In this document: piece after piece, positions 13,301-25,984 of the stretch
Position numbering within the stretch: the stretch's first letter is position 1
How the letters are laid out: the number at the start of each line of letters is the position of its first letter
DNA from: Paragonimus westermani
Taxonomy: Eukaryota > Platyhelminthes > Trematoda > Plagiorchiida > Troglotrematidae
NCBI GenBank assembly: GCA_008508345.1
Contig: QNGE01000109.1
Coordinates: 186,001-250,000, forward strand
DNA: 64,000 nt
Direction of reading: 5' to 3'
Notes under the pieces: generated by a model
Databases searched by the model: none
What the model was told of the DNA's origin: nothing
The model's input: the letters and a program-made list of their open reading frames with translations, nothing else
Position numbers and translations under genes: made by a program

Positions 13301-16300
13301 TATCATGTGTAAAAAGCTGTGCATTCTATCCTGACGGCAGATATAACGTGGTGCATGTGTTCACCTAGGACAGATCAGGTGCGTTATAAGAACCGATTGA
13401 CATCAGTCAAAGGAACAAGAATCAGCCATACACGACCGATAGTCAAAAATGTTATTATTCACTTGGAAATATGCCGACCGGAAGAGTACGTTCGCATGGA
13501 TGTACCCAATGGAGTGACTCTAGTTTAACCTATGACGTGATGATCTGTGCTTCACTACAGAATATGCCTTAAGCTTTGATTAACGGCTGAGGAAATGGCC
13601 GATATTGAAGAGATTTACTATCACCACAAAAGAACATGTAAATTCCGGTTGGATTATGGTAAATGAAGAGCACTCGTTCGTCTATCCGTAAAGCATGGTC
13701 AAGTTCACATGAACTCTTTGAAATCACTTCCGTGTTTATAAACAAGTTCCTTGATACTGTTCACATCAATAAAGTCACCCAACTACAGAAACCAGGCTAA
13801 CTACTTCCAAACAGAAACGTACATGTCGATTTAAAAAGCAACTTCCCTTTGCACCCTGACGTTCGCAAGGATTACTACTGATGGAGGTCGAACTGATCAC
13901 TTGCTTTGGAAATGGTCTGGCAACAAACAACGAGATGAACGTAACCGCTGGAACACAAGCACAGTTGTCATAAATTTACTGCAGAGCCACATAGGGTATA
14001 AATCGTTCAGCTTACTATAGTATAGCACCAGCATGTGTTTAGGGGTCCAGATTTACCGGATGTGTGTGACGTGTGGTTGTTGAAAGTTCTCCACCATGTA
14101 TGCCTGCTGTGTAATGGCCACACATCCAACTGTATGAAAAACAGATGTTAAAGCTTACTAGTTAATCTTGTCGTTCACCGCACGCTTGATAGAATCAGTA
14201 GACAATTAAGGTAAGCGATGATACTTGCAGAAAATGCAGATAAGCCTAGCCTGCTTAAGGATTTGAAGTGGTTTTAAAGTTTTACAAAGTAGGGTAACAT
14301 TGGGTTTCTATACATTCCTTGTCAACGCACTTGACATCTACAGCTATCTACAAACTGCGGTAGTATGGCATTTGAGTTCTTACGTTTGTAAGACACCTAT
14401 TAGGTATACACAAACAATCGTTCTGCGGCAGGCACAGCGTTTTAAATGCCATTCGCTCGAAGTTTGTTGCTAAGATGGCCACTGATTCATTTTCAGGTGG
14501 CCGTGAGTTACAAGCTGAGTCTGTATGGTGACGGTTAACTGTTGCACTGCACGGCGCAGCTAACTGGTTGATTTTGATAGACTTTTTCCATTGTATACAG
14601 CAGTTACGTAGAAATTAAATACACACCATTTAATAGGCTGGATATGGGGAAGCAGTTAACCCACTTTTCCTATTAGATCTCACATTCATGGGCAGTAGTG
14701 GGAATTTTGCAGCACCACTGTTGCTAAGGTGATGAGCATTTGAAATCGAGGCACTGCTCCAAACACAAAGTTTGTTTTCTCAGCAACCGGAAGCTCTCTG
14801 TTTTTACACTGAGTAATGAACACAAAACACTTAATTCAACTAGAAATGGGGTTTCAGGTTAGTAAGTGATGAATGACCGACTACGCTGACTGTTCAATTT
14901 ATACTGTTCTGTTCACACTGACTGCACTAACTCGGAACTCATTCTTCCGACCTATCCCGTAACGATGCATTTGTTCTGACGACCGTGATGGTCAAATACG
15001 AGGGTGCGAATCTCCGAAATGTAGCGCGACTTGACATTCAAATGCTTAAAAACTTTTTTGCGCTACCACCAGCACTGCCCACTAGTTGTTCCTTACTGAA
15101 AGCAACCATACCACGAAAGCTGATTACCATCTGTGTAGTTTCAGTACAGCTTTCACATCCACTTCAGGCGCGTTGTCTGGCAACAGTCAGTCTTAATCTA
15201 GGAAGAATGTTATGCAGAGAGGTACTTGCTATGTTTGGTTGATTGCCATCCAGATCTGCCCGACGAAAGATAGGCGTTTTGGATAGAGCGTATGGAGTTT
15301 ACAGTTTAAGGACAACCAAAATGTTGAAAATAGGTGAAAGTAGGATAACCATATTAAGTACGCTTTCGAAATACAAGTAAACTGTTGAGGAGTCGAAGAC
15401 ATCCGACTCACATACCTAACACTTGATCCAGTGTGACAAAATCAATGAATAGACAGGAAGTTTTAAGTACTGCGACTCCCACACAGTGTTGAATATATGA
15501 AAACCTAGTACATTGATATTCACTTCACACACTTAACTGTTGTAAAAGTGAAAGTGAGAGGCTCCTCAATCAATATGAGAGACTGAATTTCGTTTGTACT
15601 TCAAACAGGCAATTTAGACGACATTTTAAAATTTTATCTACTCTGGGAACCGTATGATCACCATCTTCTAAAAGGCAAAGAATTAAGTGTTTGTAAGATG
15701 TTGGTTTAGTACTTGTGACCAAATTCCCGTATAGTTGCTTGTAGCATGAAAGTTCCTTGCGAATATTCAGCCAACTCGTTTATGATGGTGGAAACAATTA
15801 CTTCAATGTGCACTTCCGCACGCACAAACGTACTTCTGCAGAGTTGTTCAGAATATAAAAAAAGCGTAGAACTATGCTAAGCAGAAATTGAAAAACAAAC
15901 TCGGCTGCTCGGCCAATTGCTAAACTGTTAATCGTGTGGCTGACAGTCAAATATCAACGATCTGAAGAGGCGAACTTTTATTCTGGTCCAGCCGGTGCCA
16001 CAAAGAACCTTTGAAGAGAGCTGTCATAAAATTCATCATCATCATCATCTGTCTGATTATCTATGTTTTAGGTGAAATAGAAACTGGTATTCACCACAGA
16101 GACTGCACAAATATCTCCTTTTCATACGGTTCTGATGAACAGTCAAATTATCAACTGTAGATAGTAGAATAGCCGAACCTCTATTGTTAACCTGACTGTA
16201 AAAACCTTTGGAACCCTTCACGTTTAACAACTTACGTATTTGAAATACTCATCATAATGAAAGCGCCCAGTGTATATTTCATCCATGGTCTTTCATCGAA

Positions 16301-18629
16301 CTAAATGAAACAATGCACTTTTAAATCCCAGACGCAAACACACTCCACGGAGGTGATATATTACGATTCACATATTTACGTCATGCGGGTTTTAAAATTA
16401 ATCTAAAGTATTTTATACTAGACCTTTATCCCCATTCAATGTATAACCATCTATAACCTGTAGACAAGGAAAAGATTTGTCTAAAACTTGAGGGTTAAAA
16501 CAAAGTCACCGTGATCTGGTATACCTGTAAACGAACATCCTAAGGAAAATGCGACCAACGTTCTTTTCGTAGTAATTTCGCGAAAATAATTTTCATAATA
16601 TTATTGAGGTGTTACTATTCACATGTTGTAACTGACGGCGATAAATCTCCTTTTGCAATATATATGTGACTATCCCAAACATGCAGGGATTGAACAATGA
16701 AGTCAGTAGCAGGTCCCGTGATAAAGTCATGTAGCTGAAATTTTAAACTACACCCACTTTTAACCTCAGACACTTATCAATCCATGCGTGGCTGTGACAG
16801 AATATGAAGGTTTGTTTTGTTAGTTTAAAACCTTCTATCTAGTCCTTTGTAATACATTAAAAACCAAATATATGTGAAACTAATCTTCGTACTGTTTATT
16901 TCTGTGTTACTGCCCATCTCTTAATCCCATCGGTGGTTTCACACAATCACATAGAGTTTGCAGACCGATTTACAGCTGCTTGAGCTAGGTAGGAAAGTTT
17001 GTCTTTTCTGTTGTTAAATGTGTCTTTGTTGCTTCTAGGCTATCTGAAGAATAACTATGTAACAAATGCTCTTGCCTAATCATTAAAAAGCATCAAGAAA
17101 GGTGGTGCATGGATTCTACTTTCCACGGGTTACTCATCAATCATAGCTTAAACGAAGCCCGATCAATTCCCTCTCCGTGACAGTTTGCAGAAACAGATAC
17201 ATTTTTTATCACAGATCTATAGATTCATTAAGTAAAGTATTTTTACAACTTAAATCTAAGAGAAGAATATTTCGTTGCGAACATTCCACCGTGATAGCTG
17301 AAATCAAAAACCCCATGTTGTATGAATTATTTCATGATGATGATCGACCGACCCCTAAAGTTAGGTAATATCTTCATCTCCAAAGCCACTGGTTGTTTAT
17401 CAGCACTAGGTGTGGATTCTTTGATACTGGTAGGAATGAGCACCAATCAAATGACAAGATCAGTTAACACAGTATAAGCTGCACCAAGAGCCAGACTGCA
17501 CAGACTGATCGATACTGTTACTATGTCCGCCGCCTCCACCTGTACCCACGAACAGCCTGTCGCCGCTATTACTACTAACACAGTATCCGTCCGGCACGAC
17601 CAAAATTCAAGATCACTCTCCTGAACAAACACCCTACGTCCTCCTCAGTTTGACGAGGTGACCGTCGTCCGAAAACACCTGTCTAGTTTATGCACACAAA
17701 AAGAAAACTGTTAGGTTCCCTTCGCCGTGGCACAGATAAGGATCTAACGCCAGTAGAAGAATTACACGTTACCGCAAATTTTTGCAGTATGGAGGTGGCT
17801 TTTTTAAATTTAACAGTGTGTGTAGGTACTTTTTAGGTGTGACGAAATCTTTCAACACGATATTTTTTACTCCACCTTACAAATTTATTACAAGCGAAGA
17901 TTCCTTTGAGTAATAAAGTCATTTGAAAGAGACCCGATTACGAAATATCTAAAATTGCCAGCCATCCTCAACAGCGGAGTTGGTAGATTTCAGCGTGAAT
18001 TGTTTGAGACATCCTGCCGGGGCAGTCGATACCTGTTGTAACTAGATTAACAGCCTACGAACGCGTAAACAGATAACGGAATAACGGTTAGTGAAACGGC
18101 GTACAACGGAACGATGGTCAACGATAATGAACAACAGACTACAGAATATGCACGACTAGTTCGTAACTTCCCGACCGACCCAACCACCCGAGGCTAACGC
18201 ATGAACACAGTGAAAAGGCTGGCTTCCGGACTGAGTCCCTTTATATCATTTAGTCCAACGACAACACCGTCACAAACCAGATTATATTTAAAGGGTTTGT
18301 GACCATTCGGAGGATCAACTCAAAGGTGAACCAAATAAAGAGCCAAACCATACAGTGATGCGCGTAGGCGGAATGTAGGCATGTGAGCGTTGAGGCGCGT
18401 GGGTGGGGTGCCTGAGATTTGACACAATGATTGAAGGACAAAGTGGTGCATGACCGTGCCAACTATGAAGGTCACTCGCCAGTGTACTTTGTTGGTCTTT
18501 GCCACACAATATTTTCAGGGAACTGGCGTCTTCTCCGACAATCCCGTGGATCATTTGGCGGATTCTGTGTGAAGCAGTCGAAAGGGTGGGTAACGGAGTC
18601 TAAAGGTGAAATTTCCGGGCTCCTGGTAG
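7387..18629. other. no recognised gene
   Basis: Apart from the TCA microsatellite I see no feature. Open frames at 7578-7880 (minus, 100 codons) and 11398-11715 (plus, 105 codons) are the longest and match nothing I know. Confidence 0.55.
16033..16050 (+). repeat. (TCA)n microsatellite
   Basis: Six uninterrupted TCA/ATC units. Confidence 0.9.
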
Positions 18630-18730
18630 GGCATCGTAGCCCAGCTGATACAGTGCAAGCCGTGTTAAGACATGATGTTTCTCTCGCTAGTTCGAATCCA
18701 GCTGAAGCCCTGACTTTTCACAGGTGGGTC
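18630..18730 (+). mobile_element. tRNA-derived SINE (copy 1)
   Basis: Contains a pol III box A-like TAGCCCAGCTGATACAG (18637-18653) and a box B GTTCGAATCCA (18690-18700), followed by a tail GCTGAAGCCCTGACTTTTCA. Three copies near 62.6-63.04 kb share the spacing, the box sequences and the tail pattern (GAAGCC...GATTTCTCGCA-like), so this is a dispersed family and not a functional tRNA. I see no tRNA acceptor stem pairing. Confidence 0.75.
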
Positions 18731-18804
18731 TGATCTAAAACGTAATAAAGTTGTTACCAGAACACTTTGTTCGATGAGCTGCTCGTCTCAGTATGCATGT
18801 AAGT

Positions 18805-18846
18805 GTTGTTTCTGTGTTTGATCATCAGGCTAATTACAACACACGA
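18805..18846 (-). repeat. PLE 3' end motif, outward copy
   Basis: About 130 bases downstream of the GIY-YIG stop, the minus strand reads TGTGTTGTAATTAGCCTGAT and continues GATCAAACACAGAAACAA. It is nearly identical, in inverted orientation, to 19352-19392. It holds CTGATGA (18828-18822) followed by GAAAC, a degenerate hammerhead-like pattern with no good stem II. Confidence 0.8.
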
Positions 18847-18975
18847 CAAATATGAAAAGAGTGACTAGTGTGAATCAGAAAAACGGTCAATATAGATAAA
18901 GGACGAAGTGTTTGTTATCGGTTACGTGATCACTGTTCCAAATCGTGGACTTGATTGATTGTGGGCCAGGGCAGT

Positions 18976-19277
18976 TTAAGTGTCCGCACGAATTTCTGAG
19001 CGCAGGTCAGGGTTGCGCAACCGGATACTAATGGCCTCGGCGACGGTCAACATTCGGAGTCTCATCATTTTTTATCGATGCCTTGGCACTCGGTAGACGA
19101 TCTGAAAAGCATTTTTCTTACTGACAGAATGATTACAGTCAGTCAAATGAGCAACAATCGCGCCTGAAACCGGTTTAATCACACCACTATTCAACCACGC
19201 AGGATGATGTTCACGCACTCTGTCCGACAATCGTCTTGTAGTACGACCAGTGTATGATGCTCGACACGAGCAAACAT
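18976..19277 (-). mobile_element. PLE fragment: GIY-YIG endonuclease domain, decayed
   Basis: The minus strand translates as CSCRASYTGRTTRRLSDRVR, then EHHPAWL, SGAIVAHLTDCNHSV, AFQIVYRVPRH, an in-frame TAA, then AEAISIRLRNPDL and a stop at 18976. This is the order of the GIY-YIG nuclease at the C-terminus of Penelope-like retroelements (the Tyr-x-Gly-Arg-Thr turn is kept). These nucleases nick target DNA during insertion. No reverse transcriptase is attached: the 5' side is cut near 19283 and runs into AT repeats. The internal stop makes it non-functional. Confidence 0.85.
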
Positions 19278-19311
19278 ATTTTTATATTTTACTATCATAT
19301 TATTATCGTAC

Positions 19312-19350
19312 TATATATATATATATGTTATATCCATATATATATATACA
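19312..19350. repeat. TA microsatellite
   Basis: Runs of TA/AT broken by gttatatcc, directly beside the inverted PLE end motif. Confidence 0.9.
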
Positions 19351-19351
19351 T

Positions 19352-19392
19352 TGTGTTGTAACTAGCCTGATGATCAAACACAGAAAACAAGT
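19352..19392 (+). repeat. PLE 3' end motif, inverted copy at the 5' side of the fragment
   Basis: Reads TGTGTTGTAACTAGCCTGAT and continues GATCAAACACAGAAAACAA. Against the reverse complement of 18805-18846 there is one mismatch and one indel over about 39 bases. CTGATGA is at 19367-19373. The pair flanks the GIY-YIG fragment as inverted repeats. Confidence 0.8.
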
Positions 19393-22226
19393 CTTGTTCT
19401 CTACTCTGTCATTCTCATGACTTCAAAGCGTATTTTCGAACGAAATGTTGTTTCGTTTGTGATTTTCGAATTTTGAAACTCAGAGCAAGCAGCCTTCTAA
19501 CCTATATTTAATCGGATCCAACACAACCGTTCGGAAACTCGGATACCCAAATCTTCTGATGCGGCTTGGAACTACGTGTAAATGTAATAACCTATTTTCT
19601 ACGTTTTTGATGAAACAAACATTTCTCGTTTTGCTACTCACTTATAACAAAGTAGCCACACGTAATACTTTACAAATATGATTGTTATTATATGACTGTT
19701 ATTATCCGCATGGTGCAGGAATTATCAACTACTATTGTGATAAGCATGATGTAATGCTCTGATAATTGTTGTGTTGGTGAATAACAGCGTTCAATTCGCA
19801 AAATAGGAATTGGCAGCATGATCAGACTGGTGGATTGTAGAATTCTGCATGACACACCAACTCCAAAGTCCTCAGACTAACAATAACCCTCATTCACTCA
19901 CTCACTCAAAGTGTGCTTTCGCAAAATAGACATAATCTAGCAAGAAAACATCAATTAAGTATTGATTCAGTAACCGGTGGTATTTTTTCAGATTTTTAGA
20001 GGATGTGTGCTGAAATCCATGATACCCAAGTTACTCTATACTTTGGATAGTACTTTAAGGATTTTGTCTACGGAACTGATGAGTCTGGTTGGAGGGTGGA
20101 TGGGATGAGTAATGGGATAGTTGCCCTGCATTTTGTCGCTAACAACAAAACCACTATTAATGCCGATAACGTGACTTTTTGTTTCATCTTCGAATTGTTT
20201 TTCAGAAAAACATAAATCTCAGTAAAGCAATTTCACACTGGCAACGAAACACAAAATATTTGGACATGAAGCTAGAAGAGAAATGAATACGAATATATCT
20301 GGCCAAAGGGAATAACTTACGATAGATATGAAATAAGCTGCAGAATAACGCAACATTTCAATGCACATGCATATCTCAGTCTAAAAATATGCAACTGTGT
20401 TTAAGTGTCGAATTAGAGAGAGGAAACAGCACCCCCAGTATAGGTGTCTATTTGATCTACGGGATACTTATGTGAATGGTCAGAAGGACTGAGTGTTTTT
20501 CACACCCCATAGAAGGATTCAACCTTCATGTTTGTATAACCAGACTGATTTATCAATGATTTTGTTGACTTGCACGGTAGTTCTCTTTAAGCGTTCCTCC
20601 ACTGTACCTGACTAGACGATAGATTTGTTGACTGAATGAACGGTCACGTAACGTCTGTCTTCAGGTTTCTGCTTTCCTGTTTATCCTGTTTTTCTTCTTT
20701 TTTAAACAGCACCTCAAAAGTGCAAGCATCTTTGCGCTCTAAAGAGCACATGTGTCGTCTCAAGCATAATGTTTGAGGGTAATCACCAAAATGAAAGATA
20801 GGGCAACCGTTGATTAATCAAATGTCGTGACTACCATATGTACGAGCCTTTTCTTGTGATTGAGGTAACCACTGATGTTTTTGAGTCGTTTCGTCTAATA
20901 CAACGACTGACTAAGGGTACCTACCGAAAGTACAACTCAGGTACAGTGCGCTTCCTCAGTCAATCACAATTCCTCAAATTAGGCCGCGAATACCAAAACT
21001 GTTTACTGCACATTATATTCACCCATTTATCTGCAACTGTTGTAGCGTTCACGCTGGTAAAACTGATCAATCCGTGTGCCTTGGACTAAAGAGGTACATC
21101 CTGACCTTACTAGACAGCGCAATTGAACCTCGTCAATCGCCAAACACCTGCTAGAGGCCGGTCAATTGGTTGACATGACAAAAGCTTTTCGTCTGTTGGT
21201 GCATCTTCACACACCAGTCACCTCTAGGCCAATCGAACCGCTGACCGACAAGCTCAGAGCAGTCTTCCATGTGCGAAAGTTATTGACCCTGAAACCAGGT
21301 TTCGATCAAAAGCAAACTAGTGTCTACATGCAACTGATCAATAATGTTACTATCATTATTATCATCCTAGATTTTATAGCCGTTACGTGGTGTAAGTAAC
21401 CAGAACACACGAAGTGGTAATACCAGAAACTGTTCTCTTGTGTTCACTGTTCATATGTTCTTATTGAGTGCTCAAGATAGGTGTGCATAGCGAGAAAAAT
21501 CCTATCTAATTGTTAATTACCAGATCGCTGCATAAAATTCAAAGATAAGAACATCTGATTGTATTTTCCTGACTGGAATTTATATAATATCAGTCCATAT
21601 TTCCCCACTGGACGACATGAACTCCATTCAATCCGTTTTGAGTTTTCCCAGCAGTTGGATCGTTAAATACAGTTTGGGCATAGTATCCACTAAGTCTTTT
21701 ATTGACTATTTTTTAATGTTACCCAAAAACCATGAGGTGTAGCTCTATCACTGATGAGTCACCAACTATTTTAATCACAACTCTGTGATTGATGAGCACT
21801 GTCTAAAACAACCCAGTTTCACCGCTTGTTGCAGATCTTGCGAAGTTGAGTATGCACACTAACATAGCTTTGTCTTTGTGCAAAATCAGGCCTAGGATTG
21901 TTGACTAAATTAGTGATCAACCAGTCAGCATGGCCTTAATGTTTATAACGGTCTCTCTGGCAGATATTTCTCACACCTTTGCTCAAAACCTAAACGACTC
22001 ATAATTACGACTTCTCGGTTACACCTTCTTTTGTTTTAAATCTGTTTATCCTCACTAGAACACCAATACTTGGCTGGCATAGCTCATACGTACGTTGTTG
22101 TACATCTTAACGTTATGGTGTCATATGCAATTCAACGAAGTACTTTGCTGCGTTCGTGACCTCTATCTATTTCCTCATTAAAAACTACAGTGCCTTTGGT
22201 CAAGGTGTGTACATAATGCATTGCAT
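19393..22226. other. no recognised gene
   Basis: AT-rich non-coding sequence. Short plus-strand frames at 20838-21089 and 21166-21399 have no recognisable domain. Confidence 0.55.
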
Positions 22227-22250
22227 TATATATATATGTATGTGTGTGTA
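22227..22250 (+). repeat. TA/TG microsatellite
   Basis: TATATATATATGTATGTGTGTG just upstream of the retrotransposon tail. Confidence 0.85.
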
Positions 22251-22289
22251 GGTATGCAGGTAAGTCTATCACGTTGTAACATTGATTTT

Positions 22290-22553
22290 AGATGTTGGGA
22301 AGAGTTGACGTTGAACCTGACGGCCTGGAAGAATACGGTTCAGGCGGAAGTCCGAAAGTTCAACGAGCAATTATTGCGCGGTCGCGAGCGGAAGCGTGCG
22401 GTGCGCGAAGGAACCATCAGTGTCGTAAGTCGCGGTGACGTGACCATATGGCGTTGCGATGTGTGCGGCCGCGAATGCGCTGGCCGTTTGGGGTTAGTAG
22501 GTCACCAACGTACTCATAGTATACCGACGGCGAAGAGGCAACGAGTACGTTAG
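22290..22553 (+). mobile_element. non-LTR retrotransposon, 3' end of the polyprotein with C2H2 finger
   Basis: The open frame reads CWEELTLNLTAWKNTV, a basic segment LLRGRERKRAVREG, then WRCDVCGRECAGRLGLVGHQ ending RTH. The Cys pair and His pair (C-x2-C, x12, H-x3-H; codons about 22455-22517) make a C2H2 zinc finger, and a stop follows after a basic end. Many flatworm non-LTR retrotransposon polyproteins end this way (C.VCGR.C..R.GL..H). The rest of the element (reverse transcriptase, endonuclease) is missing upstream, so this is a 5'-truncated insertion. Its codons are rich in CpG compared with the surroundings, which suggests limited decay. About 300 bases of probable 3' untranslated sequence follow. 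A host zinc-finger exon is a less likely alternative. Confidence 0.65.
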
Positions 22554-24949
22554 GCTGAGGTAGGTCATATCAGTATATCCATTCTACTTCTGTTAAGGAC
22601 TGCATCGGTCAACATCTTGGTCGTTAACAGTTAATCCGCTCTTCTTTTCAGAAACTTGAGTGTTTGTGGTCTTCTATCCATTCTTTTCTTCGGCTTTGTT
22701 GGTGTACTGTATAATGAGTGGTTTGTCTGGCTTTTCGTAGTTCAATTAAAATTTTGCTTTTCATCCCTATCTTCTCTGGGATGCACTAACCTGCACTCCT
22801 GTACTGCAGCGCTTCTTGTATTACACTTCACAATCCTTTCTTCTTAGTTTAGAGCTTGTCATTGTAGCCTCTCTCTCTTTAGTTTCCGAGAGATGAGTTT
22901 TCTTTCCTTATTAGCCAATCAAGTGGATAACCAGCACTGATCGGTTGGACACAAAGGCCTCAACCATACGTCTTCTGATCTTATTCCTTTGAGTCTACAC
23001 TGGATACGTAGTGTACGAGTAGAACCACAGGTAGTGCCGCCCAACCTATCTATGGTGGTGGTTAAGCGCATGCGTCCTATGGCTTCGGTCACTGTGATAG
23101 ACCAGTCCGAAACGGATGCCGCCAACCATTTTATGAGCAAGCCATCACATTTTTTGCGGCTCTCATACGACTGTTTCATCATTGTAATCAGTTACGCCTC
23201 AAGTTTTGCTGAAAATGGCTTCATCCGGTGCTGTCTTACAAACGAAGCCGATGTCTGATCTCCTTTTGATAGGAGAGTCAAGTTGATTCACCGGAATGTG
23301 CAAAGTCGCGTTACACATTTCGAAGTACTAGTTACGCATTACAGTTCCTTCAGTCCAGAGGTTATGAAATATCCATCTTGATCATCCATATAAATCTGCT
23401 CTCAAGATGACCAGAACTAGCGCAAGCAGAAGTAATTCATAAAAAAAATCGATGCTCAATCTTATCCGAATAAACTACAAGCATGGCACGTACAAGGATC
23501 TTCCTGAACAAGTAATTTCAGCCATTCCACTTTCAGTACTGGTCTTTACCATCATTTACTGCCTTATCTCAGATCTCCTCCACTATTATCACTCTTCACC
23601 TTGTGTTACTAAATATCAGAATCTAAGCCCCCCAAAAGCATCTACCTCCTGCCCTGTTCACTAGACCAATCGGAGCCAGTCATTAGGGTGACACGACGTT
23701 AAGGCCTTAATGTTCGTTTGAATCATTCTGACGAATGAACTACCTTTGCACAAAATCATGTTACGCGGTTTGTTTCATTGTAGGGCTTCGCTCACTCGCC
23801 CACTGACTATCTGACGGGCGTTGGTGTGCACGTGGTCTGCGAACTGAGACCGGCAGACAAACGCCCACACACAAGCGCTCACGAAACCCGTTGAGGCCAA
23901 TGTGCTGTTCGATTAGGCCGGGAAACACAGAGCCTGCACTATGCTGGGTTCTCAGGTCAGCTGATGATGTCTTGGGCTAAATCGCCAAGTCTAGTTTACA
24001 TCACCAGTTAATCAAGACTTCATGTTTTATGAGTGTCAGAAGAGTGTGCGAATGTTTGGTTCCATGCACATCAGTCAGCCGCCCAGCGGTCAGTGTGTGG
24101 GAAAGCTGGGTTTGGTCGGGTTCCATAGGCTACCTGATTTCCTGTGAGGGCTAGATCCATTTCAGACCCCTGTAAGTTTCCGGAAGATTTTTTGCCCCGG
24201 TACCACAAGACATGTATTACGTCATAAATGTGTTTCCTGAACGGGAATGGATCTTCCTGGGTGGCGCAGGAGTAAACCTTACGGTAGTTTTTAACTATCC
24301 TTATCTACGTTCCATGATTCGCCATCGGTAGGAATGGATTTTTGTTCACAGAATGATAATCATATTACTAGTTTTTTCAAAATTACTTATCGACTTTACT
24401 GCGATGCAAACCCAAGGATAATGTAAGGCCTGTGTCTGTCAAGTCCGTTCTTGAAGACCATGTGTCGTTTTAGATTATCTTGTTTGTCTATTTTCTTGTT
24501 TACAAGGTTCACACGAAAATGGTTAATAATGTTATTGTTACGGTTCCAGTTTATATACAATCTGTCCTCAACAATCTGTTGTTAGATTTCTTCACTGGCA
24601 TGGTCAACAATGAACGAAATCAGGCGAACGACTTGACGGAAATGTGGCAGGTGTGGCATGTGGATAACATCGGATCTTTGGTTTACATGCACGTCCTACG
24701 GAAAACACTCATGCTGCGCAGCATAATACCGGTTTTTGATGAGGCGAGTTGTTCAGAAAATGGACTAAAGCATACTGAATGGTGGACAACGTTGACGATG
24801 ACCGACAGCCGCGTCTAACCATGCATGTGTTGGGTATCGGCACATGTGAGTGTGGGTGGATGCGCCGGGAAGATCGCCCACCGATACTGGCAAACGCGCA
24901 CACAGGATTTCACGCCTTTGGAAAAGTGTACAGGTAGACTGAATGGGAA

Positions 24950-25084
24950 TCAAATTAAGTTCTGTAAGCGAATGGTGACTGCCAAGATGATGATCACGAA
25001 GATGACAAAAAGTGAGGGAGACAGACCGAAGATAAACGTGACAACATTGCGCACATGGTACCCGGCATGAACCACTACCTCCAT
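24950..25084 (-). other. short open frame with a predicted membrane helix, identity unknown
   Basis: A 44-codon frame reads MEVVVHAGYHVRNVVTFIF, then GLSPSLFVIFVIIILAVTIR and a stop. The hydrophobic run resembles a transmembrane helix, loosely like TM5 of a rhodopsin-family receptor. It lies in a stretch richer in GC than its surroundings. No clear donor follows and the acceptor side is weak, so it may be chance. Confidence 0.2.
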
Positions 25085-25966
25085 TCCTTACATGCAATCG
25101 ACCTTATTTGCATTTTAGCAGAAAAAACTAGCAGTCTTTTTCTAGTCAGTTGGTTTATCAAGATAGACAGCATTATACAGTGACAGTACAGTCAAGTCTG
25201 GATGAAATATCGGTGCAAAAATATGTGGGAAGTTACTGACACTCAAATCTACATCCAAGAGTTTAACGAAATTTGGTGCGCAATGGAAAATTATGTTTTC
25301 AGCACAAAGTGTCGTGCCCAATACTATATGTTACATCCAATTTTTCTCTTGTTTATAAGAAGTGGGTAACATCAGTCACCCAAAAAACAATTTCCGGAGA
25401 GAATACTCAAACGATGCCCCATTTGGAATAGGACGGTTTATCAGAAAAAGGTCTCCAAAATCACGATGACTCATCTGATTGACCCTAGTAACACAATCCA
25501 CTTAGATATGGTATTCAAACCGTCCAGGTTTTTCACAAAATATTATGAAATGTCGTATTTTAGAGGTTGCACAGATTAACTGAATCTGGCCTGGTAGCTC
25601 TAAACTGCTAACACTGAATCCGTTTGTTCAAAAGCCTAAGTTGCTTTGGTATGTTGTAACTGGAAGAAGTGAAGCGGTGCCGTGATTACTATTGTTAGTA
25701 TTAACCGAAAAAATTGGTTTCGGTTCAACTTAGAGACTACCTAGTTTTGGTCCGAAAACCTCCTTTTTCGCATTGAACTTGATCTAAAGCTAACCTGCTG
25801 AAAACCCTCAACTGCTAGCTTTTGTTCTCTGAATTAATAGACGCTAGGTTTTTATGGCCAAGTAAAACAGTCATAACGTCATGCGTCGATATCTCTAGCT
25901 CCTAAATATAATGGTTAGCTAGACACAACCACGATCAAGCGGATATTGTTAGTCTATCTGATCGGC

Positions 25967-25984
25967 TGTTGTTGTTGTTGTTGT
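25967..25984 (+). repeat. (TGT)n microsatellite
   Basis: Six TGT units in a row. Confidence 0.9.
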
